From WHSM01 sp050701635 (lineage in GTDB: Bacteria; Actinomycetota; Actinomycetes; Mycobacteriales; Micromonosporaceae), in contig JBOGDF010000011.1 of NCBI GenBank assembly GCA_050701635.1, forward strand, positions 1 through 33,265: 33,265 bases of DNA, in the 5' to 3' direction. The notes below the pieces were generated by a model. That model saw only the letters and a list, made by a program, of their open reading frames with translations. It ran no database searches and was not told where the DNA came from. Below are positions 7,175 through 13,811 of the stretch, piece after piece; position 1 is the first letter of the stretch; every line of letters begins with the position of its first letter. Both the position numbers and the translations under genes were made by a program.

Positions 7175-8475
7175 CCCGGCCCTTCACCAGTGGCTGGCTG
7201 GTCGCGTACGGGCATAGTCGCCTCGAACCGCTCCTCGAAGGCTCGCACCGCTGCGACGCGGTGATGGGGCCGCAGCGCAGCGCGAAACTCATGGAGCCGA
7301 TCGAACACACGAGCCGATCCGATGGCGGTCGCCAGCGTCAAGCCTTCGACGGCAACTCCGCACGCGCCCTCCACGTCGCCGTCGACCAGGTGGCACGTAG
7401 CGAGCCGTGAGAGATAGTGCACGTGGTCCCGTACCCGGTGCGGCGCGTCTCTGGTGAGCAAGCTGATGGCACGGTTCAGGGCGGCGGACGCCTCGGCCGT
7501 CATGCCCAACGCCAGGTAGCAGGCCCCTTCCTGAGCAGCTACTTCAACCTCATCGACGTACGACAGCCATTGCGGTTCGTCCCACTCACCCGACTCCGCG
7601 AACGAGGTCCGTGTCCGGTCAATCACACGCTCACAGTCTGTGCGCTGGCCCAGGTTGGCGTGCGCCCTGGCAAGGCGCGTCCCCAGCATCGTCCTGGTGA
7701 GTCGGGTCAGGCGACTGCTTCCGCCGATCACGGCGGTCTGCGCGAGAGCCAGAGCCGACTGAGGGCGAGCAGCGTAGGTCTCCTGCAGACTCATGTAGGC
7801 GAGGGAGCTGGCCGCCAGCGCCGGATCGTCCGCCTCATGAGCCACGTACAGAGCGGTGGTGAAGTAGCGACGAGCCGGTGCCTGCAGGTTCGCATCGAGA
7901 GCAAGCCATCCGGCGAGCTGAGCGAGCTGACCGAACCCGACAAGATCGGCCTGATGTCCGCCCTGGACCGCAACCGCCAGGCGACCAACGTACTGAGCCA
8001 ACAGTGGGTACAACGCGTCGCCGCCCAGCTCGTCGTCCAGCTGCAGGAACAGTCTGAGCAACAGGTTGGCCGTTTCGCCTCACGACATGCCGTCGAAGCC
8101 GCTCACGCCGACGCCGGTGTCACCGGCTCGATGACGACGCAACGCGATGCGCGGTGCGACGAAACTCTCGAGCAGAGATTGCGGTTCGGAGGCCTCGCCA
8201 TCGGTTCCAATCCGACCGACAGGGCGGCGCCGTTGAGAATCTTCCTTGGAGCCGACTTGCTGAGCCGGTGCCTCCATCAATAGCTCACCAAGCTGGTCAA
8301 CGGAGATCTGGAGTACGCGAGCCAGCCTCGGTCGCAGCCACGGCTGCGGCTCGGTCTCGCCGCTCTCCCACCGGGCGACCGTCGAGCGTTCGACCCGAAG
8401 TCGCTCGGCCAGGCCTTCCTGGCTCAGCCCCACCGTTCTGCGACGTTGCGCCAGGCGCTGCCGCCTCACTGCCAT
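7171..8475 (-). pseudogene. XRE-family regulator with TPR-like C-terminus, interrupted by an in-frame TGA
   Basis: The start ATG at 8475 has an excellent GGGGAGG site at 8482-8488. Residues 5-60 are a Cro/C1-type helix-turn-helix (GLSQEGLAERLRVERSTVAR). The frame stops at codon 132 (TGA, 8080-8082) and then continues in exactly the same frame to TAG at 7171. The remaining 300 or so residues are alpha-helical and Ala/Leu-rich in the manner of actinobacterial XRE regulators with tetratricopeptide sensor domains. Without the stop the product would be 434 residues, a normal length for that family. The break is therefore one nonsense codon rather than a frameshift. It may be a true pseudogene, a sequencing error or a recoded UGA. 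The downstream part could also start at TTG 8061, but there is no good ribosome site there. The two small genes at 8635-9173 are divergent from it. Confidence 0.7.
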
Positions 8476-8586
8476 GCCGTACCTCCCCGTCCTCACGGAT
8501 GGCTATATGCGCTGGTCAGAGCCGCCTCTGCGACGCCGGTGCGACAACAGCGCAGCATTTCCGCTCTGGCTGGTGATCGCTACCAA

Positions 8587-8618
8587 CGGTTGTGTGCAGG
8601 TTACGACCCGCACAACCG
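8587..8618. promoter_or_regulatory. Inverted repeat, candidate operator in the divergent XRE/small-gene promoter region
   Basis: CGGTTGTG (8587-8594) and CACAACCG (8611-8618) form perfect 8-bp arms with a 16-bp spacer. The centres of the arms are about two helical turns apart. The repeat ends next to the ribosome site of the 8635 gene, so a bound protein would block that promoter. The XRE product of the adjacent gene is the natural candidate, but there is no direct evidence. Confidence 0.45.
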
Positions 8619-8634
8619 GAAGGACAGCACCGCA

Positions 8635-8913
8635 ATGAGCGCAAACCGCCGGGCACATACGTACGCCGTACGGCCGTCGATCGGCGGACCACCCATCGTC
8701 ACCGTCACCGTCGACCGCCAGGAGCAACTGCTCATTGTGCAGACCACGAGAGGGGACATGACTCTCGACATCATTACCGCTCGTGCCCTCTGGATGGTGA
8801 TCTGCGAGGCCGTCTACGAGCAGCATTCGGTTCGGCCTCACGGGCCCACGCTTGTTCTGGAGTGCGACCGAGGTACCGGCCGTCCGGTCGCGCTATGCCG
8901 GGACGAGCGGTGA
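8635..8913 (+). CDS. Small protein of unknown function
   Basis: This 92-residue protein starts at ATG 8635 behind a GGAAGGA ribosome site at 8618-8624. It is predicted soluble, with a beta-rich N-terminal half (PPIVTVTVDRQEQLLIVQT) and a helical middle (ITARALWMVICEAVYEQ). I recognise no domain. Its TGA (8911-8913) overlaps the GTG start of the next gene, so the two are translationally coupled. Paired small genes facing an XRE-TPR regulator are a recurring arrangement in actinomycetes that is thought to be controlled by that regulator; this is context rather than proof. Although an overlapping frame extends 189 bases further upstream, the ribosome site argues for this start. Confidence 0.65.
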   Translation: MSANRRAHTYAVRPSIGGPPIVTVTVDRQEQLLIVQTTRGDMTLDIITARALWMVICEAVYEQHSVRPHGPTLVLECDRGTGRPVALCRDER

Positions 8914-9173
8914 GCATTCTCTCGGCTCAACAGATCGCCCGATACGCTCAGCATCAGATCCGGTCAGCCGACGTTCTCCTGACTCGACACCGCACCAAAG
9001 GCGACATGTGCACGTGCGGGCGTCCCGAGCCCTGCCCGGTGGCGCTAAGCATCGCCAGGCGCAGGGCTCACTTCGCCGCCGTACTGGCGGCAGCCGGTAC
9101 TCCTCGCGCGATCGGTCGCGCACCGGTACGCCCCACGAGCCGTACGGCGTGGTGGATCACGGCGTCACGATGA
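8910..9173 (+). CDS. Small Cys-motif protein of unknown function
   Basis: This is an 87-residue basic protein whose GTG start (8910) shares GTGA with the stop of the preceding gene. An in-frame ATG lies at 8895, but the coupled GTG is the simpler choice. The middle contains MCTCGRPEPCP, a Cys-x-Cys-x5-Cys cluster that could bind metal, flanked by helices rich in Arg and His (HRTKGD before it, SIARRRAHF after it). The C-terminal 25 residues are Arg/Ala/Pro-rich and look disordered. No known function can be assigned. With the 8635 gene it forms a two-gene operon divergent from the interrupted XRE regulator. Confidence 0.6.
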   Translation: MSILSAQQIARYAQHQIRSADVLLTRHRTKGDMCTCGRPEPCPVALSIARRRAHFAAVLAAAGTPRAIGRAPVRPTSRTAWWITASR

Positions 9174-9200
9174 GGCTCGCTCTGCCCGGTACCAGTGCGG

Positions 9201-9812
9201 CTAAGGGCGGTGCAAGGCGGCGTCGAGGTAGTGCGCCCATTCCCGCAGCAGGCCGGTACGACGCGCCGAGTCGTCGCTGAGCAGGTTGGCCAGGCCGAGC
9301 CCGCGTAGTAGGTCGAGGGTGGCCTGTACGGCTTCCCGTACCCCCGGAATGGTTTCATCGGCTCCCAGCAGGTCGACGGTGAAACGGTGAGTCTCGCGGC
9401 CCACCTCGGCTTCCAGCGGTCCGACGATCTCCCGCAGCTGCGGGTCAGTGGACGCCGCCACCCACAGCTGCAGCGCGGCGCGGAACACCGGGCTGGTGAA
9501 ATGCTCGGCCAACAGCTCCAACGCCTCGGCGGTACGCCGCAGCCCCGCCGGCATGCCCGCCGCCCGGGTGCGGATCTCCTCCGCGCGTACCGCGGCCATC
9601 TGGCGTACCGCGGCGGTGACCAGGTCCTCCCGGGTCGGGAAGTGGTGCTGCGCCGCGCCCCGCGACACGCCGGCCCGTTCGGCCACCACCGCGACCGTGG
9701 TGCCTGCCCAGCCCCGCTCGGCGAGACAGTCGACGGTCGCCTCGAGCAGCCGCTGCCGGGTCAGCCGGCTGCGTTCCTGCTGCGGCTCCCGCGCGACCTC
9801 GACGCTCGCCAT
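9201..9812 (-). CDS. TetR-family regulator at the end of the Atu/Liu-like operon
   Basis: This is a 203-residue TetR repressor. The DNA-binding domain lies at about residues 15-65, with LLEATVDCLAERGWAGTT leading into the recognition region AERAGVSRGAAQHHFPTRED. The helical ligand domain follows. It is the last gene of the operon, 22 bp behind the enoyl-CoA hydratase. In Pseudomonas, a TetR-type repressor (AtuR) controls the terpene operon, so this protein is the natural local regulator and probably senses an acyl-CoA intermediate. No operator is obvious beside it, since it lies inside the transcript; the candidate control region is 19056-19145. Its start region carries a near-perfect 23-bp tandem duplication. 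Confidence 0.88.
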   Translation of the reverse strand: MASVEVAREPQQERSRLTRQRLLEATVDCLAERGWAGTTVAVVAERAGVSRGAAQHHFPTREDLVTAAVRQMAAVRAEEIRTRAAGMPAGLRRTAEALELLAEHFTSPVFRAALQLWVAASTDPQLREIVGPLEAEVGRETHRFTVDLLGADETIPGVREAVQATLDLLRGLGLANLLSDDSARRTGLLREWAHYLDAALHRP

Positions 9813-9838
9813 CAGCCGACCTCGACGCTGCTCATCAG
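9794..9838. repeat. Tandem 22-bp duplication creating a seven-residue leader ORF before the TetR start
   Basis: The 22-bp copies at 9794-9815 and 9817-9838 match except for a short difference near the end (period 23). On the minus strand each copy carries an ATG followed by codons for a Val-Glu-Val peptide. The upstream copy gives MSSVEVG followed by TGA, its ATG overlapping the hydratase stop and its TGA overlapping the ATG of the TetR gene. The result is a chain of two stop-start overlaps. Confidence 0.75.
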
Positions 9839-10632
9839 GACCGGTCCGCGGCCCACTGCGGCTTGCGCCGCTCCAGGAACGACACCATGCCCTCGCGCGC
9901 CTCGTCGGAGGCGAACAGCCGGGCCGACAGCTCGGACATCGCCTCGCCGTGCTCGTCCAGCTCCTCCAGCACCTCCGCGGTGATCAGCTTCTTCGACTCG
10001 GCCAGCCCCTGCGGCGACCCTGCCCGCAGCCCGTCCAGGATCTCGGCCAGCGCACCGTCCACATCGGACGCCGAGAAGGTCACCAGCCCCACCTGGGCGG
10101 CCACCGTACCGTCGAACTTCTCACCGGTCAGGAAGTAGCGGCCGGCGGCCCGGGCGTCCAGCCGCGGCAGCACCGTCAGCGAGATGATCGCCGGCGCCAG
10201 CCCGAGCCGGGCTTCGGTGAACGCGAACGAGGACTTCTCCGAGGCGACCGCGATGTCGCAGGCGCCCACCAGCCCCAGGCCACCGGCGCGTACGTTGCCG
10301 TCGATGCGGGCCACCACCGGCTTGGGCAGGGCGACGATCGTACGCAGCAGCCGCAGCAGCGCCTGGGTGCCCTCGGCCATCCCACCGGCGGCCGCCTCGG
10401 TCAGGTCGGCGCCGGCGCAGAAGGTGCTGCCGGTGTGGGTCAGCACCACCGCGCGTACCGCGGGATCGGCGGCCGCGGTCTCGAGCCGGGCGAACAGCTC
10501 GGTCACCAGCTGCCGCGACAGCGCGTTGCGGTTGTGCGGTGAGTCGAGCGTGATCGTCGCGATCCCCGCCTCGACGCCGAGGTGAACCACCGTCCCCGCT
10601 CCCCGCCGCTCCGGCGTGGCTTCGTCGGTCAT
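9835..10632 (-). CDS. Enoyl-CoA hydratase/isomerase family protein (AtuE/LiuC-like)
   Basis: This 265-residue crotonase would hydrate the alpha,beta-unsaturated CoA ester made by the carboxylase step. The oxyanion-hole segment TFCAGADL and the region GNVRAGGLGLVGACD are clear. The second catalytic glutamate is E140 in FTEARLGLAP. The first glutamate of classic hydratases (in the GGGCEL motif) is Gly120 here. That substitution suggests a hydratase of branched or carboxylated substrates rather than a standard short-chain crotonase. An AAGGAG ribosome site precedes ATG 10632. It follows the dehydrogenase by 39 bp and precedes the TetR gene by 22 bp. The expected role is hydration of an isohexenylglutaconyl- or methylglutaconyl-type CoA, which is inference from the operon. 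Confidence 0.88.
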   Translation of the reverse strand: MTDEATPERRGAGTVVHLGVEAGIATITLDSPHNRNALSRQLVTELFARLETAAADPAVRAVVLTHTGSTFCAGADLTEAAAGGMAEGTQALLRLLRTIVALPKPVVARIDGNVRAGGLGLVGACDIAVASEKSSFAFTEARLGLAPAIISLTVLPRLDARAAGRYFLTGEKFDGTVAAQVGLVTFSASDVDGALAEILDGLRAGSPQGLAESKKLITAEVLEELDEHGEAMSELSARLFASDEAREGMVSFLERRKPQWAADRS

Positions 10633-10671
10633 GTCGCTCCTTCGTGGCTTGTGGCCGAAGGTCTGATCATC

Positions 10672-11835
10672 TCAGTACGACTTCGGCAGCCCCAACGTGT
10701 GCATCGCGACGAAGTTGAGGATCATCTCCCGGCTGACCGGGGCGATCCGCGCCACCCGCGCCGCGCCCAGCAGCGCGCCGACGCCGTACTCCCTGGTCAG
10801 GCCGTTGCCGCCGTGGGTCTGTACCGCCGCGTCGACGGTCCGTACGGCGGCTTCGGCGGCGGCGTACTTGGCCATGTTGGCGGCTTCTCCGGCGGCCAGG
10901 TCCTCGCCGGACTCGTACAGCCAGGCGGCCTTGGCGGTGAGCAGCTTCGCCTGCTCGATCTCGATCGCCGCCTGCGCGAGCGGATGCGCGATCGCCTGGT
11001 GCGCGCCGATCGGCTCCTTGAAAACCTTGCGACTCTTGGCGTACGCGACCGCCTTGTCCAGCGCGTACCGGGCGATGCCGAGCGAGAACGCCGAGGCCAT
11101 GATCCGCTCCGGGTTCAGCCCGGCGAACAGCTGCAGCAGCGCCGCGTCCTCGTCGCCGACCAGCGCGTCCGCCGGCAGGGCCACGTCGTCGATGAACACC
11201 GTGAACTGCTTCTCCGGCGACGGGAACTCCATCTCGATCTGCTGGTACGTCAGCCCGTCCGCGTCGGTGGGCACCACGAACAGCGCCGGCTTCAGGTCGC
11301 CGGTCTTCGCGTCCTCGGTACGCGCCACCACCAGCACCGACGCCGCCTCGTCCACCCCGGAGATGAACACCTTCTGCCCCGACAGCCGCCAGCCCGTGCC
11401 GGAGTCGTCGCGGCGCGCGGTGGTGGTGATGCGGTGGGCGTTGGAGCCGGCGTCCGGCTCGGTGATCGCGAACACCATGGTCAGCGACCCGTCGGCGAGC
11501 GGCGGGATCCAGCGCTGCTTCTGCTCGTCGGTGCCGTACCGGCTGATGATGGTGCCGCAGATGGCGGGCGAGACCACCATCAGCAGCAGCGGGCAGCCGG
11601 CCGCGCCCAGCTCCTCGCAGACCGCGGCCAGGTCGCCGATGCCGCCGCCTCCGCCGCCGTACTCGGTGGGCAGGTTGACGCCGAGGTAGCCGAGCTTGCC
11701 GGCCTCGGTCCACAGCTCGGTGGTCTTGCCGCCGGTGCTCGCCTTGTCCCGCATGTACTCGGGGCCGTACTTGGCGCCCAGCGCCGCGACCGCCTCGCGC
11801 AGCGCCTGACGCTCGTCACTCTCCCGGAAGTCCAT
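10672..11835 (-). CDS. Acyl-CoA dehydrogenase (first of two in the operon)
   Basis: This is a 387-residue flavoprotein that would introduce a 2,3 double bond into an acyl-CoA. The FAD/substrate motif FAITEPDAGSNAHR and the late motif VQTHGGNGLTREY are present. The usual catalytic glutamate near the C-terminus (YEGT) is replaced by an APVSREM segment. E243 in NPERIMASA lies where isovaleryl-type and long-chain dehydrogenases carry their base, so a branched-chain substrate is plausible. The start ATG 11835 lies only 4 bp after the carboxylase alpha stop, and the GAGGAGG ribosome site is inside that gene. The other dehydrogenase of the operon (15416-16567) is a clear paralogue, so the pathway has either two oxidation steps or two substrates. 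Confidence 0.9.
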   Translation of the reverse strand: MDFRESDERQALREAVAALGAKYGPEYMRDKASTGGKTTELWTEAGKLGYLGVNLPTEYGGGGGGIGDLAAVCEELGAAGCPLLLMVVSPAICGTIISRYGTDEQKQRWIPPLADGSLTMVFAITEPDAGSNAHRITTTARRDDSGTGWRLSGQKVFISGVDEAASVLVVARTEDAKTGDLKPALFVVPTDADGLTYQQIEMEFPSPEKQFTVFIDDVALPADALVGDEDAALLQLFAGLNPERIMASAFSLGIARYALDKAVAYAKSRKVFKEPIGAHQAIAHPLAQAAIEIEQAKLLTAKAAWLYESGEDLAAGEAANMAKYAAAEAAVRTVDAAVQTHGGNGLTREYGVGALLGAARVARIAPVSREMILNFVAMHTLGLPKSY

Positions 11836-11839
11836 CGGA

Positions 11840-13804
11840 CTACTCCTCCTCTGCGGTGACGACGGCGAGGACACTGCCCGCGTCGACCTGGCTGCCCACA
11901 TTCACGTGCACCGCACGGACCACACCGTCCGCCGCGGCACTGATCGTCTGCTGCATCTTCATCGCCTCGAGTACGAGCAGCGCGGCGCCGGCGCTCACCC
12001 GCTCCCCCTCGGCCACGTGCACCGCCACCACCGACGCCGGCATCGGCGCCAGCAGCGAGCCCTCCGCCACCTGGTCGGCCGGATCGGCGTACCGCGGGAC
12101 CGGGGTGAGGCGTACCGACCCGAGCGGCGAGTCGACACACACCAGCCCGTCGTACGCCGCCACGGCGAACCGGTGCCGTACCCCGCCGGTCTCGAGAATC
12201 ACCTGTTCGGGTGCCGCGTTGACCAGCGTCACCCCGGGGTATGCCTCGGCGACGAGCCCGTCGCGGGTGAGCCGGTAGCCGACCTCGATCTCCTCGGGCC
12301 CGGCCTGGTAGCTCTTGCGCTGCGGCTGCGACGGTACGTTGCGCCACCCGCTCGGCACCGCCGCCAGTACGGGCGCCGCGGCCCGGCGCGCGGCGGCGTC
12401 GGCCAGCGCGGCGGCGAGCGCCGACAGTCGCGTGGCGTCTTCGCCGGCCAGCGGGGCGGACAGCGCCGCCAGATCGTGCCGGTCGAAGAAGCCGGTGTCG
12501 GTCTCCCCCGCCAGGAACGCCTTGTGCCGAAGGACGCGTACCAACAGATCCCGGTTGGTGGTGACGCCGTGCAGCGCGGCGCCGGCCAGCGCCGCGGCCA
12601 GCCGGCGGGCCGCCTCGGTACGGGTGGGCGCCCAGGCGATCAGCTTCGCCAGCATCGGGTCGTAGTGCACGGTGACCGCTGATCCGTCGGCCACGCCGGA
12701 GTCCAGCCGCAGCCCGTACCCGGACGGCACCGCGAACTCCGCGTCCACCCCCGGTACGCCGAACCGGTGCAGTACGCCGCTCTGCGGCCGCCAGTCCTGC
12801 GCCGGGTCCTCGGCGTACAGCCGGACCTCGATGGCGTGGCCGGTGAAGCCGGTCGGCGCCTCGGACGGGAGCCGGGCACCTTCGGCGATCCGCAGCTGCC
12901 AGTCGACCAGGTCGAGCCCGATAACGCACTCGGTGACCGGGTGTTCGACCTGCAGCCGGGTGTTCATCTCCAGGAAGAAGAACCGGCCCTTGGCGTCGGC
13001 GAGGAACTCCACGGTGCCGGCACCGACGTACCCGATCGCCTTCGCGGCGGCGGTCGCCGCCTCGCACAGCGCGGCGCGCATCTCCGTGTCCACCAGCGGG
13101 GACGGCGCCTCCTCGACGATCTTCTGGTGCCGGCGCTGGATCGAGCACTCACGCTCGCCCAGCGCCCAGACCGTGCCGTGGGTGTCGGCCAGCACCTGCA
13201 CCTCGATGTGCCGGCCCGCCTCCAGGTACGGCTCGCAGAACACCGTGGCGTCCCCGAACGCGCTGCCCGCTTCGGCGCTCGCGGCCTCGATCGCGTCGGG
13301 CAGTGCGGCGAGGGTACGCACGATCCGCATCCCCCGCCCGCCGCCGCCCGCCGACGCCTTGACCAGCACCGGAAGGTCCGTGTCCGTCACCTCCGCCGCC
13401 GGCAGCTCAGGCAGCACCGGCACCCCGGCGTCGGCCATCAGCCGCTTCGACTCGATCTTCGAGCCCATCGACGCGATCGCGTCCGGCGGCGGCCCGACCC
13501 AGGTGAGCCCGGCGCCGGTCACCGCTCGCGCGAAGGCCGCGTTCTCGGACAGGAAGCCGTACCCGGGGTGGATCGCATCGGCGCCGGCCGTACGTGCGGC
13601 GTCGATCAGCGCCTCGCCCCGCAGGTACGTCTCCGACGGCGCGTTCCCCGGCAGGTGCACCACAGCGTCGGCCCCGGTGGCGTACGGGGCGGCGAGGTCG
13701 GCGTCGGAGCACACCGCGACCGTGGCGATCCCCGCCGCCCGGCAGGTACGGAACACCCGCCGGGCGATCTCGCCACGGTTCGCCACCAGGAGTCGGTTGA
13801 TCAT
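11840..13804 (-). CDS. Acyl-CoA carboxylase alpha subunit (biotin carboxylase plus biotin carrier)
   Basis: The 654-residue protein carries the ATP-dependent biotin carboxylase and the biotinylated carrier in one chain, as in methylcrotonyl- and geranyl-CoA carboxylases. It starts with LLVANRGEIARRV. It has the ATP-grasp glycine loop KASAGGGGRGM at about residue 155 and the catalytic segment ERECSIQRRHQK at about residue 225. The biotin site is EAMKM with Lys616, 38 residues from the end. The region between is a lower-similarity BT-like linker. ATG 13804 is chosen because GAGG sits at 13810-13813 and MINRLLVANRG matches the family N-terminus. It lies 7 bp after the beta subunit stop. With the beta subunit at 13812-15419 it forms the complete enzyme. 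Confidence 0.93.
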   Translation of the reverse strand: MINRLLVANRGEIARRVFRTCRAAGIATVAVCSDADLAAPYATGADAVVHLPGNAPSETYLRGEALIDAARTAGADAIHPGYGFLSENAAFARAVTGAGLTWVGPPPDAIASMGSKIESKRLMADAGVPVLPELPAAEVTDTDLPVLVKASAGGGGRGMRIVRTLAALPDAIEAASAEAGSAFGDATVFCEPYLEAGRHIEVQVLADTHGTVWALGERECSIQRRHQKIVEEAPSPLVDTEMRAALCEAATAAAKAIGYVGAGTVEFLADAKGRFFFLEMNTRLQVEHPVTECVIGLDLVDWQLRIAEGARLPSEAPTGFTGHAIEVRLYAEDPAQDWRPQSGVLHRFGVPGVDAEFAVPSGYGLRLDSGVADGSAVTVHYDPMLAKLIAWAPTRTEAARRLAAALAGAALHGVTTNRDLLVRVLRHKAFLAGETDTGFFDRHDLAALSAPLAGEDATRLSALAAALADAAARRAAAPVLAAVPSGWRNVPSQPQRKSYQAGPEEIEVGYRLTRDGLVAEAYPGVTLVNAAPEQVILETGGVRHRFAVAAYDGLVCVDSPLGSVRLTPVPRYADPADQVAEGSLLAPMPASVVAVHVAEGERVSAGAALLVLEAMKMQQTISAAADGVVRAVHVNVGSQVDAGSVLAVVTAEEE

Positions 13805-13811
13805 CGCCGCC

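Noticed and set aside
8061..8061. Separate gene starting at TTG 8061 for the C-terminal half of the XRE-TPR frame
   Set aside because: There is no ribosome site, the frame is continuous with the upstream half apart from one TGA, and the combined length fits the known family.
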